Shown here piece by piece: positions 13,917 to 22,100 of a DNA stretch of 23,146 bases. Location: contig CAZQEN010000085.1 in assembly GCA_964591605.1 (NCBI GenBank), positions 1-23,146 on the forward strand, written 5' to 3'. The notes beneath the pieces are model-generated. The model worked only from the letters and a program-made list of their open reading frames with translations. It was not told the DNA's origin and ran no database searches. A program made the translations under genes and the position numbers. Position 1 is the stretch's first letter. Every line of letters starts with the position of its first letter. The stretch comes from CAYLLT01 sp964591605. GTDB taxonomy: Bacteria; Planctomycetota; Phycisphaerae; UBA1845; PWPN01.

Positions 13917-16088
13917 CTAGCCGATCCGAATCCTCACATCCGCCACGTGGGCGCCCTGGCCGGCCGGGTGCACGATCAGCGGGTTGATGTCCAGCTCGGC
14001 GATTCCCGGGAAATCGCCGGCCAACTGCGAAAGCCGCAGCAGGGCATCCTCGATGGCGGGGATGTCGCCGGGGGGCTCGCCGCGCAGGCCCCGAAGCACG
14101 ACCGCGGCCCGCAGGCTGTTGACCATGCGTCCGGCCGTCGCCTGGCTGATCGGCACCAGCCGGAAGGTGACATCCTTGAGTGCTTCGACGTAAATGCCGC
14201 CCAGCCCGAGCATCAGCACGTGGCCGAACACCGCATCCCGCGTGCAGCCGAGGATGACCTCCTTGCCGGCCGGGATCATCCTGCGGACGAGGATACCGCG
14301 AACATCGTCCGCTGCAACATGGCGCTGGACGTTCTCGCGCATCTCGGCATAAGCCTGGCGCACCTGGGCCGCGGTGTTGAGATTGAGCACGACGCCCTTC
14401 ATCTCGAATTTGTGGATGATCCGCGGGCAGACGACGCGCAGGACGACCGGGTATCCGATCCGCTCGGCGGCGGCCACCGCCTGGGCGGGCGATTGCGTGA
14501 GTTCATACTCAACCAGCGGGAAGCCATAGGCCTTCAGGACAATGAGGGCCTGGTCTTCGGTCAGATAGCCCGCCGGGGCCTTTTCGATCACCTCTGCGGC
14601 GGCGGCCCGGTTGACCTCGAAGTGCCTGACCGCGGTGCGCTTGCGGTCGCGCCAGTCTCGATAGCGGGCGGCGTCTCTCATGGCGTCGCAGGCGAACTCC
14701 GGCAGGATGTAATGCGGGATCCCGTGCTGCTGGAGAATCTCGATGCCGGGGGCGACGTCCTTGGCGCCCATGAACGAGCAGGCCAGCGGCTTGCCGCTCG
14801 CGGCGTGGCGGGTGTTTACGTCGCAGACGGCCCTGGCGATGGCCGTGATGTTGGTCATGGACTGCGGGGTGAGGATGACCAGGATCTGATCGACGGCATT
14901 GTCGGCATAGACGGACTCCATGGCCGCGATGTAACGGTCGTCGCGGGCATCGCCGATCACGTCGATCGGGTTCTTCATGTTGGCGGCCGCGGGGAGCGCT
15001 TTCTTCAGACTGGCTGTGGTCTCGGTTGAGAACGAGGACAGCTCGAGACCGCGTTCGATCGCGGCGTCGGTGGCCATGACGCCGGGCCCGCCCGCGTTGG
15101 TGACGATGGCGAGACGCTTGGCGCGCGGCAGCGGTTGATAGGCCATGAAAGTTGCGGTGTTGAACATCTCCTCGATGGATTTGGAGCGGATGATGCCGGC
15201 CTGTTCGAAGACCCCGTCACAGACCGCATCGGGGGCGGCCAGCGCGCCGGTATGAGACTGGGCCGCGGCGGCGCCGGCGGCGGTGCGGCCGCCCTTGATG
15301 GCCAGAATCGGCTTGGGGGTGGGGCTGGCGGCGGTGATGTGCTGAGCCACCTCCATGAGCTCGCGTCCCTGGCGCATCTCCTCCAGGTACATCAGGATGA
15401 CAGAGGTGTCCGGATCATTTCCCAGGTACTTCAGGAGATCGACCTCGGTCACGTCGGCCTTGTTGCCCAGGCTCACGAACTTCGAGAAGCCGATGTGCTT
15501 GCCCTGGGCGTAGTCGAGCACGGCGGTGCACAGGGCGCCGCTCTGCGAGAGAAAGGCGATGCGGCCGGCGGCGGGCATGGCCCGGGCGAAGCTGGCGTTG
15601 AGGCGGACGTCGGGCTCGGTGTTGATCACGCCCAGGCAGTTCGGGCCGATGAGCCGCATGCCGTAACGGCGGGCGATCTGGCGGATGTGCTCCTCGCGGG
15701 CCAGACCGGCGGGGCCGACCTCGCGGAAACCGGCGGAGATGATGATCGCCGCCTTGACGCCTTTCTGCCCGCACTGCTCGAGGGCCAGCTCGCAGACCCG
15801 CCCCGGGAACACCAGCACCGCGAGGTCCACCGGATCGGGAATGTCCAGCACGTAGTCATACGCGCGGACTCCGGCGATGTGTCGCTTGCGCGGAGCGACG
15901 GGGTAGACCGTCCCGTTGAAGGGGGTGCTGAGCAAGTTGATGAAGATATCATGCGGGACGGTGCCGGGCGTGTTCGTCACGCCGAGCACCGCGACCGATC
16001 GCGGCCGGAAGAACCAGTCGATTCCGTTCCCGTCCGCTGCACTCTCTGAACCTGTCTCGCCTTGGGCAACCTCTGGTTGTGACGTCAT
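13917..16088 (-). CDS. ADP-forming acyl-CoA synthetase (acetate-CoA ligase family), fused alpha/beta
   Basis: The 723-residue protein (ATG at 16088, weak ribosome site) has the fused NDP-forming acyl-CoA synthetase layout. A CoA-binding Rossmann domain (about 24-155; FFRPRSVAVLGVTN, RLIGPNCLGVIN) is followed by the succinyl-CoA-ligase-like domain (about 170-310) with the phosphohistidine motif AQSHTGALA (H279), a middle region (about 320-470), and a C-terminal ATP-grasp domain (about 500-720; GYPVVLRV, HKFEMKGVVLNL, ELDINPLIV). The family interconverts acyl-CoA + ADP + Pi with acid + ATP + CoA, commonly using acetate or propionate. The substrate cannot be read from the sequence. It begins 36 nt after the stop of the citrate-synthase-like gene, which suggests co-transcription and a link to acetyl-CoA. 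Confidence 0.85.
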   Translation of the reverse strand: MTSQPEVAQGETGSESAADGNGIDWFFRPRSVAVLGVTNTPGTVPHDIFINLLSTPFNGTVYPVAPRKRHIAGVRAYDYVLDIPDPVDLAVLVFPGRVCELALEQCGQKGVKAAIIISAGFREVGPAGLAREEHIRQIARRYGMRLIGPNCLGVINTEPDVRLNASFARAMPAAGRIAFLSQSGALCTAVLDYAQGKHIGFSKFVSLGNKADVTEVDLLKYLGNDPDTSVILMYLEEMRQGRELMEVAQHITAASPTPKPILAIKGGRTAAGAAAAQSHTGALAAPDAVCDGVFEQAGIIRSKSIEEMFNTATFMAYQPLPRAKRLAIVTNAGGPGVMATDAAIERGLELSSFSTETTASLKKALPAAANMKNPIDVIGDARDDRYIAAMESVYADNAVDQILVILTPQSMTNITAIARAVCDVNTRHAASGKPLACSFMGAKDVAPGIEILQQHGIPHYILPEFACDAMRDAARYRDWRDRKRTAVRHFEVNRAAAAEVIEKAPAGYLTEDQALIVLKAYGFPLVEYELTQSPAQAVAAAERIGYPVVLRVVCPRIIHKFEMKGVVLNLNTAAQVRQAYAEMRENVQRHVAADDVRGILVRRMIPAGKEVILGCTRDAVFGHVLMLGLGGIYVEALKDVTFRLVPISQATAGRMVNSLRAAVVLRGLRGEPPGDIPAIEDALLRLSQLAGDFPGIAELDINPLIVHPAGQGAHVADVRIRIG

Positions 16089-16124
16089 CGGTGCGAACTT
16101 GCCTTTCGGCGCGGGCTGCGACGC

Positions 16125-17516
16125 TCAACGCCGCGCGGGTTTGTGCTTCTGGTACAGCTCAGGCAGGTGCGTGCGAACCTGCTCTTCGAGCTCCTCGTCG
16201 GTGATGCTGGAAAGCCGGCCCCGCCCGTTGTACTGGTCCATCACCCACTTCTGGATCTGGAAGATCTGCGTAAGCTTGACCTCGTCGGGCTTGCCCCTGG
16301 TGCCCAGAAATTCGTTGACCCAGAGGGCGATGCCGTCGGTGCCGGTCTTGTCGGTGATGGCGACGCGGGGCGGGCGGGCCAGCAGGGCCTCGGTGTCCAT
16401 GATGTTGTAGATGCGCTCGTCGCGGCGCAGGCCGCCCGCGTGGATGCCGGCCCGCGTGGTGTTGAAATGCCTGCCGGCGAACGGGTAATTCTCGGCGATG
16501 GGCAGGCCGATGCTCTGCATGTACTCGGCCATCTCGGTAATGACCCGCGTGTCGACGCCGCACAGGTCGCCCTTGAGAGCGATGTATTCCATCAGCGCGC
16601 CCTCGAGCGGCGGGTTTCCGGTCCGTTCGCCATAGCCGAACATCGTGCCATTGAGGGCGTTACAGCCGTAGAACCACGCGGTGACGCCGTTGATGTGCAC
16701 CTTGTGGAAATCGTTGTGCCCGTGCCACTCGAGCCGCTCGGGCGGGATGCCGCAGTCGTTGGTCATGTACCAGCACAGCTTGGGAATCGAGCGGGGTGGA
16801 GCCACGTTCGGATAATTCAGTCCGAAGCCCATGGTGTCGCACAGTCGCACCTTCGGCTTGAGGTGTTCGGGTACCTGCTCGGCGATCTGCGCGAGCTTCT
16901 GGACAAACGGGAAGATGAAGCCCTTCCAGTCTGCCCGCGTCACGTCCTCCAGGTGGCAGCGCGGCCGCACGCCGGTCTCGATGGCCGCCTCGACCACTTC
17001 GATGTACTGGTCGAAGGCCTGCTGGCGCGTCTGCTTCTGCTTGTAGAAGATGTGGTAATCGCTGCTGCTGGTCAGCATGCCGGTCTCTTTGAGTCCGGCC
17101 TCCTTGACCAGGCGGAAATCGCCCTTGACGGCGCGGATCCAGCCGGTGATCTCGGGATAGCGGCGGCCGAGCTCGCGGCACTTGTCGAGGGCCTCGCGGT
17201 CGTTCTTAGTGTAGAGGAAGAACTCGGTCTGTCGGATGACGCCGTTCGGGCCGCTGAGCCGCGACATCATCTCGAAGAGTTTGACCTGCTGTTCGACGGT
17301 GTAGGGCGGCCGGGCCTGCTGGCCGTCACGGAACGTGGTGTCGGTCAGGTGGATGTCCTGCCGGACACGGGCGGCCGGGTCGAAGGCGACCTTGCGGCCA
17401 TCGATCTCCTCGGTCCACTGCCCCTCGAACCGGATGAGCGGGGGCAGGGTGTAGGGGAAGATATCCTCGACCAGATTGGGTTCCGAGACATTCTGGAGCG
17501 GATACGCTCGTTCCAT
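16125..17516 (-). CDS. Citrate (Re)-synthase-like enzyme (DRE-TIM metallolyase family)
   Basis: The ATG at 17516 (GAGGAG 4 nt upstream) gives 463 residues; a GTG at 17528 is the alternative. It has the DRE-TIM motifs of isopropylmalate and homocitrate synthases: LTDTTFRDGQQ (R63, D64), WHGHND (H265, H267) and GERTGN (297-301). The C-terminal leucine-binding domain of LeuA appears absent. The N-terminus (PLQNVSEPNLVEDIFPY), QTEFFLYTKNDREAL, PEITGWIRA, SSDYHIF and RPRCHLEDVTRAD match my recollection of the Re-citrate synthases of Clostridium kluyveri and relatives better than LeuA. That family condenses acetyl-CoA with oxaloacetate to citrate with Re-face stereochemistry. Homocitrate or another 2-alkylmalate synthase remains possible. 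It heads a likely operon with an acyl-CoA synthetase and an ACP. Confidence 0.68.
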   Translation of the reverse strand: MERAYPLQNVSEPNLVEDIFPYTLPPLIRFEGQWTEEIDGRKVAFDPAARVRQDIHLTDTTFRDGQQARPPYTVEQQVKLFEMMSRLSGPNGVIRQTEFFLYTKNDREALDKCRELGRRYPEITGWIRAVKGDFRLVKEAGLKETGMLTSSSDYHIFYKQKQTRQQAFDQYIEVVEAAIETGVRPRCHLEDVTRADWKGFIFPFVQKLAQIAEQVPEHLKPKVRLCDTMGFGLNYPNVAPPRSIPKLCWYMTNDCGIPPERLEWHGHNDFHKVHINGVTAWFYGCNALNGTMFGYGERTGNPPLEGALMEYIALKGDLCGVDTRVITEMAEYMQSIGLPIAENYPFAGRHFNTTRAGIHAGGLRRDERIYNIMDTEALLARPPRVAITDKTGTDGIALWVNEFLGTRGKPDEVKLTQIFQIQKWVMDQYNGRGRLSSITDEELEEQVRTHLPELYQKHKPARR

Positions 17517-17617
17517 AAAACTCCTCACTTGTGACTTCGATGCCCTGAATGGACGCAGAATGGACCCGTCGACGTGCGTCCCTCACGATCCGCGAGTGTA
17601 GCAGCCGAACGGGCGGA

Positions 17618-17646
17618 ATTATATAATGGTTCGGTGCGGAGAACAA
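17618..17646 (-). promoter_or_regulatory. Sigma-70-type promoter for the Re-citrate-synthase operon
   Basis: On the minus strand TTGTTC (17646-17641) and a perfect TATAAT (17623-17618) are 17 nt apart, about 100 nt upstream of the ATG at 17516. The -35 matches only the TTG, but the -10 and the spacing are ideal. The -10 region is palindromic, so TATAAT also reads on the plus strand. Confidence 0.5.
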
Positions 17647-17665
17647 GCCCGCGTTTGCCGCGGGC
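17647..17665 (-). terminator. Small hairpin downstream of the vapC remnant
   Basis: GCCCGCG (17647-17653) pairs with 17659-17665 around a 5-nt loop. Read on the minus strand it is followed by TTGTT. It could terminate minus-strand transcription coming from the vapC remnant just before the next promoter. Confidence 0.35.
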
Positions 17666-17730
17666 CAGGCGTCCTCGCCCCGGTTGCCGCTGGGCGGCTG
17701 GATGGGACTCGATTCCCGTTTCGGGCAGGT

Positions 17731-17913
17731 TCAGGCAAACGGGTCGGTGGCTTTCACGCCCGCCATTTTGAAGTCCCGGATGTTGCGTGTCGTGACCGTG
17801 ACACCGTGTGTGAGTGCGGTTGCGGCGATCATTCCGTCAGGTGACGGGACCGTCGGATCGACGCATCGAGTCCCTGCAAAGCCGAACTCAGCCTGCAGGA
17901 ATACAAGGATGCG
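17731..17913 (-). pseudogene. vapC (PIN-domain toxin) 3' remnant
   Basis: On the minus strand an open frame of 60 codons ends with TGA at 17731-17733. It reads LQAEFGFAGT, then PDGMIAATALTHGVTVTTRN, then IRDFKMAGVKATDPFA. This is the C-terminal third of VapC-type PIN-domain ribonucleases, where the Asp of PDGMIAATAL and the Asp of RNIRDF fall in the metal-binding and active-site region. There is no usable start: an in-frame stop lies at 17914-17916, and the N-terminal DTN motif and a vapB antitoxin are missing. A different frame just upstream (MLSPDDVWSWIQPSLETL, start at 17968) may be a shifted piece of the same gene, but I cannot confirm it. Confidence 0.6.
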
Positions 17914-18015
17914 TCAGGGTTTCGAGCGACGGCTGAATCCAACTCCACACATCATCCGGAGACAGCATAGCGCAGTCGGTTCCGCCACGGTCGCCAGCGG
18001 GCAGACCTGTCGGAA

Positions 18016-18117
18016 CCCCCCGCGGGAGCGGGGGGAGGGCGGGGAGTGACCGGCACCGGGGGCTACCCCCGCTGCCGTGGGGGGGGGTGACTCTGACTCC
18101 CCCCGCTACCGCGGGGG
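18016..18117. repeat. Three tandem C-run/G-run hairpins
   Basis: Three similar hairpins: CCCCCCGC-GGGA-GCGGGGGG (18016-18035), CCCCCGC-TGCC-GTGGGGG (18066-18083) and CCCCCGC-TACC-GCGGGGG (18100-18117). They begin 14 nt past the stop of the minus-strand gene at 18132. They may be REP-like elements or bidirectional transcript-end structures; no T runs follow. Confidence 0.7.
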
Positions 18118-18131
18118 CTCTGATGTTGTTG

Positions 18132-19391
18132 TTATGTCCTGGCGACCATCGCCCGCCGGCCCTTGCGCACGTACTCCATCCGGTCCTCGCTCGTGAGCTC
18201 AAAGACGTGGCGCAGGAGCTTCTCGTCGGCGTCGGTCATGGTGACCTTGCGGCGGCTCATGGCCGTGCGGGCGGTGCTGATCAGGCCGCCCAGGCCGAAG
18301 CCCTTGCTCACGAAGCCGTTGAGGAACCAGGAGAACGGCGGAATGTACTTGGGGAGCGGCGCGCCGGTCGCGACGAGCAGCGACATCGTCCCGACCACCG
18401 AGCCGGTGTTCAGGAGCGTGCCGATACTCGTCTTGACATGATCGGCGATGAAGCTGCCGACCTTGGTCGAGCCGGTGTCGGTGCTCTTGCCGTTCATCAT
18501 GATGGCCACCGAGCCGTAGTCGTTCTTGAGGTCGCTGTTGGTGGTCAGCGCGCCGAGGTTGACCCACTCGCCGACATACGCGTGGCCGAGGAAGCCGTCG
18601 TGGTACTTATTGGAGTAGCCGTGGACGATGGATTCCTCGACCTCGCCGCCGATGCGGCAGACGGGCCCGAAGCTGCAGCCCTCGCGGACCTTGGCCCCCA
18701 GCAGGATCGTTTTGGGCCCGACATAGCAGGGGCCCTCGATGCGCGTGAACGGGTGGACCTCGCAGCCGTCCTCGATCGTGACCGGGCCGTGACGGCTGTC
18801 GATGCAGACGAACGGGTGGATCTCGGCGGTTGGAGCGACGTACACCTGATCGCGCGGGCCGAAGATGGTGGATTGATCCGGGAGTCTGGCCTCGACACCG
18901 CTGCGGCCCGAGGCCTTGAAGTCGGCGACGATTGCTTCGGGGTTGCCGAGCATGATGTCCCAGATGTACTCGAACCAATTGCCTGCGAATTCGGCGCGTT
19001 CGGTCTTGCCGGCGGCAGCGGCCAGGTCGCCGTACGTGCGGACCGCTGACACGTCGCCGGTCGTGCGCCATGCGGCCAGTTGAGTGCCCTTCCACATCGC
19101 CACGCGCTGGGCGGGCACCTTGAAGTCGCTGCCGCAGACGCGGGCGTTGATGAAGAGCGTCTCCTCACCTCGCAACTTCGAGAGGTCGTTCACTGCGGCC
19201 GAGGGGCTGCGCGTCTGGACGGTCGGGGCCAGGTAGTCGCGGACGATGAGCGCGGCGGCGGTTGTGCCGGCGGCCCGTTCGATCTTCTGGGCGAGGGTCG
19301 TGGCGCCGCTCCTGAGTTCAAACACGCCGCGGAGCCAGGTCAGAGGCAGGAATTGGGTGAATTGATCGTCTTCGAAGATCACCAGCTTCAT
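18132..19391 (-). CDS. GlmU-like sugar nucleotidyltransferase/acyltransferase
   Basis: The ATG at 19391 follows AGGAG by 6 nt and gives 419 residues. The N-terminus (MKLVIFEDDQFTQFLPLTWLR, then GVFELRSGATTLAQKIE) matches the divergent nucleotidyltransferase domain of the alternative GlmU family found in Bacteroidetes and Planctomycetes. Residues about 195-345 are a left-handed beta-helix of hexapeptide repeats (IEDGCEVHPFTRIEGPCYVG, YVGEWVNLGALTTNSDLKND, GSFIADHVKTSIGTLLNTGS). By family it should make UDP-N-acetylglucosamine or a related nucleotide sugar from a hexosamine phosphate, with acetyl transfer by the helix domain. It is divergent from nagB, which works at glucosamine-6-phosphate. 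The exact sugar and nucleotide are unproven. The C-terminal 60 residues are basic and outside the helix. Confidence 0.78.
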   Translation of the reverse strand: MKLVIFEDDQFTQFLPLTWLRGVFELRSGATTLAQKIERAAGTTAAALIVRDYLAPTVQTRSPSAAVNDLSKLRGEETLFINARVCGSDFKVPAQRVAMWKGTQLAAWRTTGDVSAVRTYGDLAAAAGKTERAEFAGNWFEYIWDIMLGNPEAIVADFKASGRSGVEARLPDQSTIFGPRDQVYVAPTAEIHPFVCIDSRHGPVTIEDGCEVHPFTRIEGPCYVGPKTILLGAKVREGCSFGPVCRIGGEVEESIVHGYSNKYHDGFLGHAYVGEWVNLGALTTNSDLKNDYGSVAIMMNGKSTDTGSTKVGSFIADHVKTSIGTLLNTGSVVGTMSLLVATGAPLPKYIPPFSWFLNGFVSKGFGLGGLISTARTAMSRRKVTMTDADEKLLRHVFELTSEDRMEYVRKGRRAMVART

Positions 19392-19762
19392 CGCACACTC
19401 CTATGGGCAGAACCGAGGTGAAAAACCGGGGATACATATACGCCCGGGCGGGGGATTTCACAACCTGTGTGGGTTGAGGGTGCGTGGCACCGGAAGGTGT
19501 CGGATGGAAATCCGAATGACGACATCCGCATGACGAATCAAACCCGAAGCCAGAATGCCCGGCCGACGGCCGCTGTCCTGTTCGTCATTTGAGGCTTCGT
19601 CATTCATTCGTCATTCTGGTTTCGTCATTCGTCAATCACTCTGCGCCGTGTTGGCGCTGCGGCATCGGTGTTGGCACGCCCGCTGGCCGGCCGGTACAAT
19701 TCCGGGTCGTGTCTTGACTGCCGAGACTGCTGACAACACGGATCCGCGACAGGAGCCTTTCG
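19392..19762. other. Divergent intergenic region between amino-sugar genes
   Basis: About 370 nt with no gene. It contains a low-complexity stretch with four copies of TTCGTCATT (19581-19629) and inverted copies (AATGACGA/ATGACGAATC) near 19512-19540. AGGAG at 19751-19755 serves nagB and the minus-strand ribosome site lies near 19398-19402. Confidence 0.6.
19581..19629. repeat. Four copies of TTCGTCATT
   Basis: TTCGTCATT occurs at 19581, 19596, 19607 and 19621, with reverse-complement copies around 19512-19540. In frame it reads like SSFIRHSGFVIRQS, a repeat type I recall from planctomycete spacers. Related sequence occurs near 5140-5220. Confidence 0.75.
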
Positions 19763-20563
19763 ATGGAAGTGATCATTGCCGAATCGTACGAGAAGATGAG
19801 TGCGCTGGCTGCCGACATTTTCGAGCGCCAGCTCCTGCGCAAGCCGAACTCGGTCCTGGGTCTGGCCACCGGATCGACGCCGGTTGGCCTCTACAAGGAA
19901 CTGGCGCGACGGCACAAGGAAAAAGGGCTTGATTTCTCGCAGGTGACGACGTTCAACCTGGATGAATACCTGGGCCTGCGCCCGACACATCCGCAGAGCT
20001 ACCGCTATTTCATGGACGAGAACCTGTTCAAGCACATCAACGTGCCGCCCAGCAGCGTTCACGTGCCGTACGGCCACGCCGACGGGGTGCTGGAGTTCTG
20101 CGAGTGGTATGAGGCGCAGATCCGGGCGGCCGGCGGGATCGATCTGCAGGTGCTGGGGATCGGCGGCGACGGGCACATCGCGTTCAACGAGCCCGGCTCT
20201 TCGCTGGGCTCGCGCACCCGGCTCAAGACGCTGACCGAAGAGACGATCAAGGACAACGCCCGGTTCTTCGACAAGCAGGAGGAGGTGCCGCGGTTCGCCA
20301 TCACGATGGGCGTGGGAACCATCCTGGAGGCGAAAAAGATCATTTTGCTGGCCAACGGGGCCAAGAAGGCGAAGATCATCGCCGAGGCCATCGAGGGCCC
20401 CATCACCTCCCAGGTGTCGGCCAGCGCCCTGCAACTCCACCGTGACGTGGTGGTGATCGTCGACAGGGAGGCGGGAGCGGCGCTCAAGCGGGCGGACTAC
20501 TATCGGTGGGTCTACGATCAGAAGAGCAAGCTGCTGCCCAAACTGATCGGCTACGCCACGTGA
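19763..20563 (+). CDS. nagB: Glucosamine-6-phosphate deaminase
   Basis: NagB converts glucosamine-6-phosphate to fructose-6-phosphate and ammonia in the cytoplasm. The 266-residue length is typical, and the ATG at 19763 follows AGGAG by 7 nt. Conserved motifs are all present: GLATGSTPVGLY (phosphate loop), TTFNLDEYLGL (D67, proton abstraction), GIGGDGHIAFNEPGSS (D136, H138, E143, the Asp-His-Glu relay) and a closing IITSQ-like segment (GPITSQVSASALQLH). Residue spacing corresponds to E. coli D72/D141/H143/E148 with a constant offset of five. It is divergent from a GlmU-like gene, so both ends of the amino-sugar branch meet here. Confidence 0.93.
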   Translation: MEVIIAESYEKMSALAADIFERQLLRKPNSVLGLATGSTPVGLYKELARRHKEKGLDFSQVTTFNLDEYLGLRPTHPQSYRYFMDENLFKHINVPPSSVHVPYGHADGVLEFCEWYEAQIRAAGGIDLQVLGIGGDGHIAFNEPGSSLGSRTRLKTLTEETIKDNARFFDKQEEVPRFAITMGVGTILEAKKIILLANGAKKAKIIAEAIEGPITSQVSASALQLHRDVVVIVDREAGAALKRADYYRWVYDQKSKLLPKLIGYAT

Positions 20564-21004
20564 GGAGGCGAGCCGCCGGCGTGGCGGCCGCGCCGAAACC
20601 GGTCCCAAGCCTGCAGCCCGGCCGGTCGGATTGTCCCTGCCCAGCGAGGTCCGGCCCGGCAGGTGTTTCCGGCCTGAGGACGGCCTGATCGGGTGCGCGC
20701 CCGAGTCGGTGAACTCAGCGGCTTTTCACGCACCTGCGTGTGCTTTAGCACACAGGCTCATGTCATTCACATTCAGCCCGGTGCACGTCGGGTCCTGCTC
20801 CAGGCAGCCCCGATCGGTCCGCGGACTCCGTGCAGGAAGGCGGCTCCTCGCCTCCGCAGTGGCACAACGTTTGCTCCACTCCCTCGCGATCGACGGCAAG
20901 CAGGGGGTTGTACTGCGCCTGTTCAGCAGGGGCGGCACGTCTCAACGCCCCCGCAGCCCTCGATCCCGGGCGGTACACCACTGGGCCCAACAGGACGGAC
21001 ATAC
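20564..21004. other. Intergenic region upstream of the dehydrogenase gene
   Basis: About 440 nt without a supported gene. The dehydrogenase frame stays open far upstream, but the translation is not homologous-looking and there is no ribosome site. A small hairpin, GTGTGC-TTTA-GCACAC (20738-20753), is the only distinct element seen; it could be an operator or an attenuator stem. Confidence 0.5.
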
Positions 21005-22096
21005 ATGAGCAAGTTTCGCGTGGCATGGCTGCCCGGCGACGGCATCGGCCAGGAAGTGATGCAGGCGGCCCGGATCGTGCTGGATCGCGTCGGCCTGGAT
21101 GCCGAGTACGTGCCCGGCGACATCGGCTGGGAGTTCTGGCGTCGGGAGGGCGACCCGATGCCCGCCCGGACGATCGACCTGCTCAAGAGCACCGACTGCG
21201 CCCTCTTCGGGGCGATCACCTCGAAGCCGCAGGCCGAGGCGGCCGCCGAGCTCGACCCGGCCCTGCGCGCTAAGGGCTTTGCCTACCGCAGCCCGATTGT
21301 CCGCATGCGGCAGCTTCTGGATCTGTATATCTGCCTGCGTCCATGCAAGGCGTATCCGGGCAACCCGCTCAACTATCGCGACGGCATCGACCTGGCCGTC
21401 TTCCGGGAGAACACTGAGGACCTCTACGTCGGCATCGAGTTCCCCTCGATTCCACCGCAGATGCAGACCCTTCCGGGGATGCAGAAGGTACCGCCGGATG
21501 CGGCCGTCTCACTCAAAATCAACACGCGCCGCGGCTGCGAGCGCATCGTCCGGGCGGCGTTCGAATTCGCGAGTAAACATGGGCGCAGGCGCGTGACCTG
21601 CATCCACAAGGCCAACGTTGTCCGCGTGACCGACGGATTGTTCCTCGAAGTCGCCAAACAGGTCGCCGGCGAGTACACCGAGATCCGTTTCGACCACGCC
21701 AACATCGACGCGATGTGCATGTGGCTGGTCAAGAGTCCGCTCGATTTTGACGTGCTGGTCGCGCCGAACCTGTACGGCGACATCATCTCGGACCTGGCCG
21801 CGCAGCTCGTGGGCGGCCTGGGCTTCGGGTGCAGCGGCAACATCGGCGATGACTACGCAGTATTCGAGCCCACGCACGGCTCGGCGCCCAAGTACGCCGG
21901 GCAGTGCAAGGTGAACCCGATTGCGACGATCCTGGCCGCGAAGATGATGCTCGACTGGCTGGGCGAGTCAGAGAAGGCGGCGCGGCTCGAAGGGGCCGTC
22001 GCCGAGGTGATCCGTGAAGGCCATGTTCGCACGTACGATATGGGCGGGAAGGCGAGCACGATCGACATGGCGGAGGCGATCGCGGCGAAGGTGTGA
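21005..22096 (+). CDS. Isocitrate/isopropylmalate dehydrogenase family, probably isocitrate dehydrogenase
   Basis: The ATG at 21005 gives 363 residues. It has the decarboxylating beta-hydroxyacid dehydrogenase motifs: LPGDGIGQEV, substrate arginines in SPIVRMRQ and LRPCKAYPG, FRENTEDLYVGIE (R134), HKANVVR (K202), PNLYGDIISDLAAQLVGGLG (D259, D263) and NIGDDYAVFEPTHGSAPKYAG. The RENTED-Y-GIE segment is typical of isocitrate dehydrogenases; isopropylmalate dehydrogenases usually read RELTGG-YFG. The family oxidises and decarboxylates the substrate with NAD or NADP. Cofactor choice is not clear by eye. The next gene is an isocitrate lyase-family lyase, consistent with an isocitrate role. Homoisocitrate or tartrate dehydrogenase remain possible. 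Confidence 0.82.
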   Translation: MSKFRVAWLPGDGIGQEVMQAARIVLDRVGLDAEYVPGDIGWEFWRREGDPMPARTIDLLKSTDCALFGAITSKPQAEAAAELDPALRAKGFAYRSPIVRMRQLLDLYICLRPCKAYPGNPLNYRDGIDLAVFRENTEDLYVGIEFPSIPPQMQTLPGMQKVPPDAAVSLKINTRRGCERIVRAAFEFASKHGRRRVTCIHKANVVRVTDGLFLEVAKQVAGEYTEIRFDHANIDAMCMWLVKSPLDFDVLVAPNLYGDIISDLAAQLVGGLGFGCSGNIGDDYAVFEPTHGSAPKYAGQCKVNPIATILAAKMMLDWLGESEKAARLEGAVAEVIREGHVRTYDMGGKASTIDMAEAIAAKV

Positions 22097-22100
22097 ATTG

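Larger units (their letters stand above)
17517..18131. other. Intergenic region with promoter, toxin remnant and GC hairpins
   Basis: About 615 nt. Besides the promoter (17618-17646), the vapC remnant (17731-17913) and three GC-rich hairpins (18016-18117), I see no intact gene. Confidence 0.6.

Noticed and set aside
16143..17534. A 463-codon plus-strand frame
   Set aside because: It is a mirror of the Re-citrate-synthase-like gene; no ribosome site or recognisable motif.
20693..21004. N-terminal extension of the dehydrogenase gene
   Set aside because: The frame is open, but family length, the MSKFRVAWLPGDGIG start and the low-quality upstream translation favour the ATG at 21005.
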